Shown piece by piece: positions 1 through 5,603 of a stretch of DNA of 7,221 nucleotides. Source of the stretch: Bacillota bacterium (GTDB taxonomy: Bacteria; Bacillota; Limnochordia; Darwinibacteriales; Darwinibacteriaceae); contig JAAZLB010000222.1 of assembly GCA_012799535.1 (NCBI GenBank), forward strand, positions 1 to 7,221. The letters run 5' to 3'. A model generated the notes under the pieces. That model saw only the letters and a list, made by a program, of their open reading frames with translations. It was not told where the DNA came from and searched no databases. Within the stretch, counting starts at the first letter, position 1. Every line of letters begins with the position of its first letter. The position numbers and the translations under genes are program-made.

Positions 1-196
1 AGGGGGCTTCTTCGGAAGCGAAAAAGAGTTCATTTGCTTGCGCAATGGTAATACTCTCTTGGAAAGATTCTGGAACAATGTGATCAAAGGGAAGATAGGA
101 AAGGCGCGATAAGATCAAACTGTCAATGTCATTAAACGGTACCTGCTCAAAGGTCAAATCTCCACGCCAGTGCAGATAATCAAATAGGTTAGCCAC
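1..196 (-). CDS. DUF2974 (Mbeg1-like) domain protein, N-terminal part
   Basis: This gene starts at a GTG at 196-194 and runs out of the window at base 1, so about 65 N-terminal residues are visible. A purine-rich ribosome binding site (AGAGAGGTGG, 201-210) lies just upstream and supports the start. The visible protein begins MANLFDYLHWRGDLTFEQ and continues with PFND, DSLILSRLSYLPF and an IAQANELFF stretch. From family knowledge this opening is characteristic of DUF2974/Mbeg1-like proteins of Firmicutes, which are predicted alpha/beta-hydrolase (lipase-like) proteins. The catalytic part would lie outside the window, so activity cannot be judged. The gene lies 72 bases downstream of mrfB on the same strand, with no convincing terminator between them, and may be co-transcribed with it. 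A functional link to DNA repair is not implied. Confidence 0.72.
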   Translation of the reverse strand, partial: MANLFDYLHWRGDLTFEQVPFNDIDSLILSRLSYLPFDHIVPESFQESITIAQANELFFASEEAP

Positions 197-268
197 AATA
201 CCACCTCTCTTTGCTAGTTACTTTTCAGATTAATTTCCCCATTTTCAAACAAAACTCCTTCCGTACTT

Positions 269-1465
269 TTAGCCTAGTTTCCTCTCGATTCTGCTCAAAC
301 GATGCTCGAGGGCGGGGATTTTTGGCGATTTAGTTTGCCAAGCTACTGCTAAGGCTCGACGGGTCAGTTGATCTGCCGCCCCTAGATCTTTCGCTTTATG
401 TTCATAAAACTTAGCCAGTTCTTCGTAGGCCACTAGATCATCTTCGTTGAGCATCAGGATTCTCCGCCATAACGCTGAAGCTTGATCGTACTGAGCTTGG
501 CGTTTATGAATTAAGGCATTTTGGTGGAGAATGGAGATCTCTTGCTCAGTTTCTGTGCATAATTGCCGAGCAGCTTCGAGATAAGAGATAGCCTGCTGGT
601 GGTCGCCTCTGCTGAGAGCCATTTGGGCGAGGGCTTCCGCTTCCCACGGACAATCACATTCTTCAGGACTTAGTTTGGTGGTTAGAGTTATGCGATAGAG
701 TAAGATAGCCATGGAGACAATATCAATTACGTTGTGTTGCAGAATATCTTGGAGCAACTCTCCTTGTCTAGTTTGGAGAAATTGAAAGTAACGTCCTGGG
801 ATCTCAAAACCAGGAATATCGTTGGTTCTATTTATTCCCAAGATGTTTGCTTCTAAGCTGTTCAAACTACAACTTTCTAGTTTTTTTCTCCAGAGCTTTC
901 TCGCCATGTGTAACAAATCTAGATGGTGATGATTTTGGGCACCTTGAAAGCTTAGGCGAGAAATGGTGAAGCGGGTATGGAGTAAGGGGAGATCAAAGGT
1001 TTTGCCGTTGAAAGAAATAACTGTGTCAGTTTTTTGTAATTCTTGGTCCACTAGATAAAGCACAGCTAATTCTTCGTTGTAATCCCGCATTAAAAACTGT
1101 TTAACCACAAAGTGGGTTGAGATAAATCTTCCAGTGCCAATCAAAAAGGCGTAAGTGCCGGTGCCACCGGACAGTCCCGTTGTTTCTGTATCTAGAAAAA
1201 GAGCATCTTCCACCTTGAAATCTTCTGGAGGCTCTTGTCCTAAAACCTTCAAATTGTGACTTTCTACTTCTAATCCATTACCGATTCGCCAGAAACCATG
1301 CTTTTTTTGGAGGGGTAGGTTCTTTTGCACAACATAACAAGCCCCAAAAGGAGTAAAAACTTCTTGTCCTTGTAAGACAAGATCAAGATCCGCTGGAGGA
1401 TTGGGGGACGGTGTTGCTCTATTTTGCTGGGGTAAAAATTGACGGAGTTTGTTGGTTAGATTCAA
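269..1465 (-). CDS. mrfB: MrfB (YprB): DEDD-type RNase H-like exonuclease with TPR tail
   Basis: This is the 398-residue partner of the upstream helicase. In Bacillus subtilis MrfB (YprB) is a metal-dependent exonuclease that works with MrfA in mitomycin C damage repair. The RNase H-like fold spans about residues 85-260. Visible catalytic positions are motif I LDTETTGL (D92, E94), FNGKTFDLPLL (D158), HLDLLH (D183) and the HNVIDIVSM motif (H244, D248), so the acidic set looks complete. From about residue 272 to the end the protein is helical with TPR-like repeats (EALAQMALSRGDHQQAISYLEAA is one unit), probably for protein contacts. The start is a TTG at 1465-1463, chosen because a strong AAGGAGGA site lies nine bases upstream and no better start is nearby. 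The first 47 bases overlap the end of mrfA, which suggests translational coupling. The length fits the family. Confidence 0.9.
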   Translation of the reverse strand: MNLTNKLRQFLPQQNRATPSPNPPADLDLVLQGQEVFTPFGACYVVQKNLPLQKKHGFWRIGNGLEVESHNLKVLGQEPPEDFKVEDALFLDTETTGLSGGTGTYAFLIGTGRFISTHFVVKQFLMRDYNEELAVLYLVDQELQKTDTVISFNGKTFDLPLLHTRFTISRLSFQGAQNHHHLDLLHMARKLWRKKLESCSLNSLEANILGINRTNDIPGFEIPGRYFQFLQTRQGELLQDILQHNVIDIVSMAILLYRITLTTKLSPEECDCPWEAEALAQMALSRGDHQQAISYLEAARQLCTETEQEISILHQNALIHKRQAQYDQASALWRRILMLNEDDLVAYEELAKFYEHKAKDLGAADQLTRRALAVAWQTKSPKIPALEHRLSRIERKLG

Positions 1466-3725
1466 GATCTAATATCCTCCTTAAAAACCAGCTCGAATTA
1501 TCCTTACCTTGCAAACCTACTTCTTCAATTGGTCCCACGCAAGAGGGACAGCCGCTGGGGCAGGAGCAGTGTTCAATAATAGATAGAGCCCGGCGAATCA
1601 AGCGTTCGTGGGTTTCAAAAAGCTGTTCGCTAAAGCCTACCCCACCTGGGTATTTTTCGTAAATATAGACTGTAGGCTCACCGGTGAAAGGAGAGCGGAT
1701 TTGGGCAGTTACCCCTAAATCACTTGGTTCACACATTAACTCTAAAGAGGCGATGTTTCCTAGTAAGTGGGATGATCCAATTAAGGCACTTTGCAAAGAA
1801 TCCCGATCTAAAGGTTCAACAAGCTCATTGGGTATGCTAAACCAATAGGCGGTGGTGTGCATTTCTTGTTCCGGTAAAGCAATCTCACCCCAGCCAATAT
1901 TTTCGTGAGTGTAAAACTTGATTTTCTTGTACATATGTGTCTTGGCCACAACCATCACTTCACCCCAATGCCTTCCTACATGGGGTGTATCTTCGGTGGC
2001 AAATACATCCAAAACTTTGAGATCTACCGCGAGATTGGCATCTGTGTAATAGTCTACATCTACTTGGCGGGCATAAGCCTTTTGCCGTTCCCAGTCTAGA
2101 TGGTCGATATGGTATTGCCTACTTTCGTGAAGATAGATGGCCCCTTCGTGAATGAGCATTGGGGTGCTAAAGCGATCCACTTCTCCAATTACTTTCCTTT
2201 GACCATCAGTGGTATCAATGATGGCGAAGTTTTCAGTGGCGGCACTGCGCAAAGAAATATCTACAGCGGGGTAGGTTTCACTCATCCAGTACCAACGATC
2301 TTCAACTTTGCGGAGAATCATTTCTTCCGAAAGAAAGTCTAAAATTTCCTGAGGGTCCACATCACCAAACAATTCCCTTTGTACAAAAGGTAATTCAAAG
2401 GCAGCACACTTCAAATGCGAAACAAGGATATGGAGGTTGTTAGGGTTAATTCTAGCAGATTCAGCCCCTCTATCCATGAAGTAGTCGGGGTTTTGAATTA
2501 TGAACTGATTTACAGGGCTAGAATTAGCCACAAGGATGGCAAGGGATTGTTCGTTACTCCGCCCAGCGCGTCCTAGTTGCTGCCAGGTGCTGGCGATTGT
2601 TCCTGGATACCCTGTTAGAACTGCAGCTTGCAGAGTACCAATATCAATTCCTAATTCTAAGGCATTAGTGCTTACCACACCTAAGACCTTACCATCCCGC
2701 AAATCACGTTCAATTTGCCTTCTTTGTTGAGGCAGGTAACCACCGCGATAGGCTCTTATTTTTTCAACTGGCTCACCTATTCTATGGAAGGACTTTCTCA
2801 AATAGGTCACTAACACCTCTGTATCTAGACGACTACGGGCAAACACAATAGTAGGGATGTTGGAAGCGATCAGTTCATGTGCAACCGCTTCCGCCTCTAA
2901 GAGGGAACTCCGCCTAATACCAAGGGGTTTGTTTACAACTGGAGGGTTATAAAACAGGATCTCCTTTTGACCCCGGGGTGCACCATTTTGATCAATTACC
3001 TTTACTGGTTGACCTATCAATCCCTTGCCGTGATCTTCGGGATTAGCAATGGTTGCTGAGGTGCAGATAAACTGGGGATTTGATCCGTAAAATTGGCAAA
3101 TACGGTGGAGGCGACGGAGTACATTAGCCACATGGGACCCAAAGACACCGCGATAAATGTGTAACTCATCAATTACCACATACTTAAGGTTCTCAAAAAG
3201 TCTCATCCACTTAGTGTGGTGTGGTAAGATGCCGGAGTGGAGCATATCGGGATTGGTTACCACTATACTTCCTGCAGAGCGGATAGCTTTACGAGCATCC
3301 CCCGGAGTATCCCCATCATAAGTGTAAGTTTTGATTCTACCCCCTAATTCGTCACTCCAAGCCATGAGTTCCGCTACTTGATCCTGGGCCAAAGCCTTCG
3401 TTGGAAAAAGATAGAGGGCTCGTGCTTCTTCGTTTTCTAAAAGGGTCTGAATGACCGGAAGATTATAACATAGAGTTTTCCCGGACGCGGTGGGGGTAAC
3501 GACTACAATATTTCGACCTTGTTGCACCGCTTCTAAAGACTGTGCTTGGTGGCTGTACAGTCGATTAATGCCCTTACGTTGCAACAATTCCGTAAGCTCC
3601 GGGGCTAAAAAGTCGGGAATGGGTTCGTAAATTCCCGGTTGCCCTGGTAAGGTATGTTGAAAGGTGATATTGCGCATAAATCGGGGGTTGTTCGTGATTT
3701 TTTCCAAAACCTTCTCCACATTCAC
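1419..3725 (-). CDS. mrfA: MrfA (YprA): SF2 DEAD/DEAH-family helicase with C-terminal zinc-binding domain
   Basis: This 768-residue ATP-dependent DNA helicase of the YprA/MrfA family is full length. Helicase motifs appear in order: an N-terminal Q-motif-like YSHQ (about 57-60), Walker A TPTASGKT (77-84), motif Ia FPTKALAQDQ (107-116), TNPDML (157-162), Walker B DELH (186-189), SAT (223-225), motif V STNALELGIDIG (352-363) and motif VI QQLGRAGR (382-389). The C-terminal DUF1998-type domain ends with a CxCxxxCxxC cluster (Cys 720, 722, 726, 729), the known MrfA zinc site. In Bacillus subtilis MrfA is a 3'-5' helicase needed with MrfB for mitomycin C lesion repair. The GTG at 3725 is chosen because AGGTG lies seven bases upstream (3733-3737). 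A second GTG two codons downstream is possible. mrfA is the first gene of the apparent mrfA-mrfB-DUF2974 operon. Confidence 0.93.
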   Translation of the reverse strand: MNVEKVLEKITNNPRFMRNITFQHTLPGQPGIYEPIPDFLAPELTELLQRKGINRLYSHQAQSLEAVQQGRNIVVVTPTASGKTLCYNLPVIQTLLENEEARALYLFPTKALAQDQVAELMAWSDELGGRIKTYTYDGDTPGDARKAIRSAGSIVVTNPDMLHSGILPHHTKWMRLFENLKYVVIDELHIYRGVFGSHVANVLRRLHRICQFYGSNPQFICTSATIANPEDHGKGLIGQPVKVIDQNGAPRGQKEILFYNPPVVNKPLGIRRSSLLEAEAVAHELIASNIPTIVFARSRLDTEVLVTYLRKSFHRIGEPVEKIRAYRGGYLPQQRRQIERDLRDGKVLGVVSTNALELGIDIGTLQAAVLTGYPGTIASTWQQLGRAGRSNEQSLAILVANSSPVNQFIIQNPDYFMDRGAESARINPNNLHILVSHLKCAAFELPFVQRELFGDVDPQEILDFLSEEMILRKVEDRWYWMSETYPAVDISLRSAATENFAIIDTTDGQRKVIGEVDRFSTPMLIHEGAIYLHESRQYHIDHLDWERQKAYARQVDVDYYTDANLAVDLKVLDVFATEDTPHVGRHWGEVMVVAKTHMYKKIKFYTHENIGWGEIALPEQEMHTTAYWFSIPNELVEPLDRDSLQSALIGSSHLLGNIASLELMCEPSDLGVTAQIRSPFTGEPTVYIYEKYPGGVGFSEQLFETHERLIRRALSIIEHCSCPSGCPSCVGPIEEVGLQGKDNSSWFLRRILDLESNQQTPSIFTPAK
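1475..1482 (-). promoter_or_regulatory. Strong ribosome binding site for mrfB inside the mrfA 3' end
   Basis: On the minus strand this reads AAGGAGGA, a near-perfect anti-16S match, nine bases before the TTG start of mrfB. It lies within the last 22 or so codons of mrfA. It decides the mrfB start and implies that ribosomes can load on mrfB independently of, or coupled to, mrfA translation. Confidence 0.85.
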
Positions 3726-3751
3726 AGCTTAGCACCTACCCTTCTTTATTC

Positions 3752-3781
3752 ATCATAAACGAACATTAGTTTGCTTGTCAA
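3752..3781 (-). promoter_or_regulatory. SigA-type promoter of mrfA
   Basis: Read on the minus strand, a perfect -35 TTGACA (3781-3776) is followed after 18 bases by a -10 TATGAT (3757-3752). Transcription should begin near 3745, leaving a leader of about 20 bases with the AGGTG ribosome site at 3733-3737 before the GTG start. It is the only strong minus-strand promoter I see in this gap, and it would serve mrfA, mrfB and possibly the DUF2974 gene. Confidence 0.75.
3760..3773. promoter_or_regulatory. Candidate LexA/DinR (SOS) box in the mrfA promoter spacer
   Basis: The bases CGAACATTAGTTTG match the Gram-positive LexA (DinR) consensus CGAACRNRYGTTYG at 12 of 14 positions. Both five-base arms (CGAAC and GTTTG) agree fully on the plus strand and the two misses are in the variable centre. 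The site lies wholly inside the 18-base spacer between the -35 and -10 of the mrfA promoter, where a bound repressor would block RNA polymerase. Family knowledge: genes controlled by LexA carry such sites over their promoters. Inference: mrfAB is induced by DNA damage here. No lexA or other SOS gene is in the window to support this. Confidence 0.6.
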
Positions 3782-3784
3782 CGT

Positions 3785-3814
3785 TTGAAAGGAGATTGCC
3801 CAGTTTCCTATAAT
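3785..3814 (+). promoter_or_regulatory. SigA-type promoter of the LolA-like gene
   Basis: TTGAAA (3785-3790) is followed after 18 bases by a perfect -10 TATAAT (3809-3814), so transcription should begin near 3821. Four bases separate this -35 from the mrfA -35 on the other strand, so the two promoters fire away from each other from almost the same spot. Confidence 0.72.
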
Positions 3815-3839
3815 ATTATTAAGTAAGGGGAAGGGAGAT

Positions 3840-4160
3840 GTGAACTGTATGTTGCGGAAAGAAAAGTACATGTTACCCATAGCATCCCTATTAGTTGTTG
3901 TATTGGTTTGTATAATGGCGTCTGCTCAAACTTGTAATGAACCATTTTTACCGGATTCGTTCTATCATGGTCTGATTGAATCAGGGGGAGAGTCAATCCA
4001 TTACTTTTTGTATATTAAAGATGGCACGGTCTATTACGAGCTCAACGGGAAGCTGATGTTTCTTGATGACTCTTTTTTAGAACAACTTATAAGCGGAACC
4101 TCAGAATTTCTTGAAGAAAATGAGAATCCCTTTGAAATTCGCGAAGTGAGTCCTGCATGA
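3840..4160 (+). pseudogene. Secreted LolA-like protein, N-terminal piece (probable frameshifted gene, part 1)
   Basis: A 106-residue frame with a clear N-terminal export signal: basic MLRKEKY, then a hydrophobic stretch (LPIASLLVVVLVCIMA), then an ASA-Q-like cleavage site. The mature part (YFLYIKDGTVYYEL and following) looks like the first strands of a LolA/RseB-like half-barrel, but the frame stops at TGA 4158-4160, too short for that fold. The next frame begins at ATG 4157 and continues the fold, so I treat the two as one gene split by a one-base frameshift. The start is uncertain. GTG 3840 has AAGGGG (3825-3830) nine bases upstream, while ATG 3849 has GGGAG (3833-3837) 11 bases upstream and gives a more usual signal peptide. 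An alternative is a genuine two-gene operon coupled by the ATGA overlap. The function is unknown, and the family assignment is by pattern only. Confidence 0.6.
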
Positions 4161-4783
4161 TTGGGGATCAAAAAGCCACTCACTATCAAATCTTTTTTAA
4201 GGATACCGGCGTATTGTATAAAGAGGATTGGTATGCTACCGATTTAGATATACTTTTTCCTCTCAAGTCGGTAACTTATGGCGAGGAAGGAAATGTGACT
4301 TCTAAGATCACATTTGTGGAATTTGATCTTAATCCCGATTTTAGCCAAATCGATTTTGGTTCTGCTTTTCCTATTTCGCTGTCAGGATCTCCGCCGGAGG
4401 TGACAAGACTGACCTTAAAGGAGTTTGAGGATATGGTTCCGTGGTATGATGTTTCTCAAACGCCCTTGGAAGGCTACAATTTGGCTTATATTCATAGGGA
4501 GTCTTCGCCGCCATATCCCGATAACTTTTTAACTATTGTCGTAACATATTCAGATGGGTCACAGTTTTTACGGGTAGAGGTGTTTGGAGAGAGGGTTAAA
4601 GTGGCAGAGATACATGGCCCCTCAGAGTTTTCGTTATTGAGTAGGGTTTCACATAATGGGGTGTACTTGGAGCCTGCCATTAGATCGCAAAGAACCAATG
4701 TGATTATTGGTTTCCTTGATCCCATTAATCGGAGTGATGGAAATATCTTTTTAAAGTCGGTGGTTTTACATCCTGCCCGTTGA
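4157..4783 (+). pseudogene. LolA-like / DUF4367-like protein, C-terminal piece (probable frameshifted gene, part 2)
   Basis: A 208-residue frame, in the -1 frame relative to the preceding one and overlapping it by four bases (ATGA). It has no signal peptide. It opens with MIGDQKATHYQIFFKD, then YKEDWYATDLDILFPLKSVTYGEEG, which resembles the second half of LolA/RseB-like domains (ligand strands followed by the PLK strand). The last 110 or so residues (EGYNLAYIHRESS, then LTIVVTYSDGSQFLRVEVFG) resemble the DUF4367-type tail of Firmicute surface proteins. A secreted fold without an export signal argues that this is the continuation of the upstream frame. The frame is closed upstream by TGA 4133-4135, so any shift lies between about 4136 and 4160. 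Ribosome reinitiation at ATG 4157 is possible, since weak purines (GAAGTGAG) precede it. The role is unknown, perhaps binding a hydrophobic ligand at the cell surface. Confidence 0.55.
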
Positions 4784-4792
4784 CAGAACTTT

Positions 4793-4821
4793 TTGATCCC
4801 CGGGAAATTCAGATGTATACT
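4793..4821 (+). promoter_or_regulatory. SigA-type promoter of the EamA transporter gene
   Basis: TTGATC (4793-4798) and TATACT (4816-4821) are separated by 17 bases, starting ten bases after the stop of the LolA-like gene. Transcription would begin near 4828, giving a leader of about 38 bases. A TTGACA lies at 4780-4785 but is too far from this -10 to be the partner. Confidence 0.6.
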
Positions 4822-4865
4822 GAAGATGTGGAAACACACGAATCTATTTGTTACGGAGTGATCTT

Positions 4866-5279
4866 ATGTGGAAACTATATGCCGTACTTTCCGCGGTTTT
4901 TGCTAGTTTAACAGCGATTTTTGCTAAAATCGGAATTAAGGACGTTAACTCCAATTTAGCTACAGCCATTCGGACTGTGGTTATCTTGATCATTGCTTGG
5001 GGGATTGTGTTCTTAACTGGTGCTCAAAAGGGTTTGGACAAAATCACTAGACATAGTTGGATCTTTCTGATTCTTTCTGGCGTTGGCACAGGCCTTTCTT
5101 GGTTGTTCTATTTTAAAGCGATTCAGATAGGAGAGGTCTCGAAGGTCGTGCCCATCGATAAGTTGAGTATAGTATTGACTATCATTTTATCCTTTGTGGT
5201 TTTGGGGGAGGTAGCAGATACCAAGACGATCATTGGGGGACTTTTGATTACTCTTGGCACCTTTGTTTTAATTCTCTAG
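4866..5279 (+). CDS. Short EamA-family (drug/metabolite transporter superfamily) membrane protein
   Basis: A 137-residue integral membrane protein that matches one EamA repeat, with about five hydrophobic segments: 2-22, 33-51, 65-85, 94-112 and 120-136. Recognisable features are AVLSAVFASLTAIFAKIGI at the N terminus, the NSNLATAIRTVV stretch, the YFKAIQIGEVSKVVPIDKLS segment and the LGE that opens the last helix pair. Full-size EamA transporters have two repeats in ten helices, so short members like this one are thought to work as dimers. The substrate is unknown. ATG 4866 is chosen over the upstream in-frame TTG at 4848 because GGAG (4855-4858) lies seven bases upstream and the family begins right at this residue. 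It has its own promoter. The next gene start follows after 63 bases, with a ribosome site but no separate promoter that I can call. Confidence 0.88.
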   Translation: MWKLYAVLSAVFASLTAIFAKIGIKDVNSNLATAIRTVVILIIAWGIVFLTGAQKGLDKITRHSWIFLILSGVGTGLSWLFYFKAIQIGEVSKVVPIDKLSIVLTIILSFVVLGEVADTKTIIGGLLITLGTFVLIL

Positions 5280-5342
5280 CATGTTTGAGGCCTTGATAGC
5301 GTATATTTTCAAGCAGAAGATGGGCTAGTAGAGGTGAATTAG

Positions 5343-5513
5343 GTGAGTGGTAGGCAAGAAAGAACCCCGCTGTTTACGGGGCTTGTTGAGTATGCAAGCA
5401 CAAATCCCCAACCTTTTCATGTCCCTGGGCATAAAAAGGGTAGGGGAATGGAAGCGGAGTTTCGTCGACTTTTGGGGGAGGAAGTCTTGTCTCTAGACTT
5501 AACCAATATTCCT
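5343..5513 (+). pseudogene. Orn/Lys/Arg decarboxylase, 5' remnant
   Basis: From GTG 5343, with GAGGTG (5331-5336) six bases upstream, the frame encodes TPLFTGLVEYASTNPQPFHV, then PGHKKGRGM, FRRLLGEEVL and SLDLTNIP. This is the characteristic N terminus of PLP-dependent Orn/Lys/Arg decarboxylases (YaaO/SpeA type), which normally run to about 480 residues. The match ends at about residue 57, just where the family would continue into the PLP-binding domain. The lysine and other PLP contacts are absent. The frame stays open to 5690, but after 5513 it reads through a MATE-like remnant in the wrong frame and then antisense through the VanW gene, so the extra residues have no meaning. The start region and ribosome site are intact, suggesting the loss is recent or is an assembly join. 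Any product should be inactive. Confidence 0.8.
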
Positions 5514-5595
5514 CGGTCTTACAGGTGTGTGGTTGGTTATACCTATGGCAGAAACTTTGACTATGGTACTAACTTTGCTCTTGGCCCTTTTTTAG
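5503..5595 (+). pseudogene. MATE-family efflux transporter, 3' remnant
   Basis: The frame shifted by one base from the decarboxylase frame reads PIFLGLTGVWLVIPMAETL, then a run of hydrophobic residues (TMVLTLLLALF), and stops at TAG 5593-5595. This strongly resembles the last helix of MATE (MepA/NorM-type) multidrug transporters, where a GLxGVWLAIPxAE-like motif precedes the final membrane segment. Only about 27-30 codons remain, and the frame is closed upstream by TAA 5500-5502, which lies inside the decarboxylase sequence. The junction therefore falls between about 5503 and 5515. There is no start or ribosome site for this frame. The assignment rests on a short match and is moderately sure. 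The TAG abuts the stop codon of the VanW gene on the other strand. Confidence 0.5.
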
Positions 5596-5603
5596 TCAGG
5601 GCC
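5583..5603. repeat. Short inverted repeat over two convergent stop codons
   Basis: GGCCC (5583-5587) and GGGCC (5599-5603) can pair around an 11-base loop that contains both the MATE-remnant TAG and the VanW TGA. The T-run is in the loop rather than after the stem, so it is not a standard intrinsic terminator. It could still act as a weak one. Confidence 0.3.

Noticed and set aside
1411..3000. Several short open frames on the plus strand opposite mrfA and mrfB (for example 1411-1662, 1905-2099, 2100-2342 and 2536-2730)
   Set aside because: They lie antisense to well-supported conserved genes, lack family resemblance and good ribosome sites, and are explained by the codon use of the minus-strand genes.
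4128..4160. Programmed -1 ribosomal frameshift at CCC TTT G in the LolA-like gene
   Set aside because: The heptamer is not in the frame needed for a -1 slip, and the -1 frame meets a TGA at 4133-4135 immediately after it. No other slippery site lies in the usable stretch 4136-4160.
4791..4815. Intrinsic terminator after the LolA-like gene (CCCGGG palindrome near a T-run)
   Set aside because: The T-run precedes the palindrome and the stem is only six bases with no loop. The sequence is better explained as the -35 and spacer of the EamA promoter.
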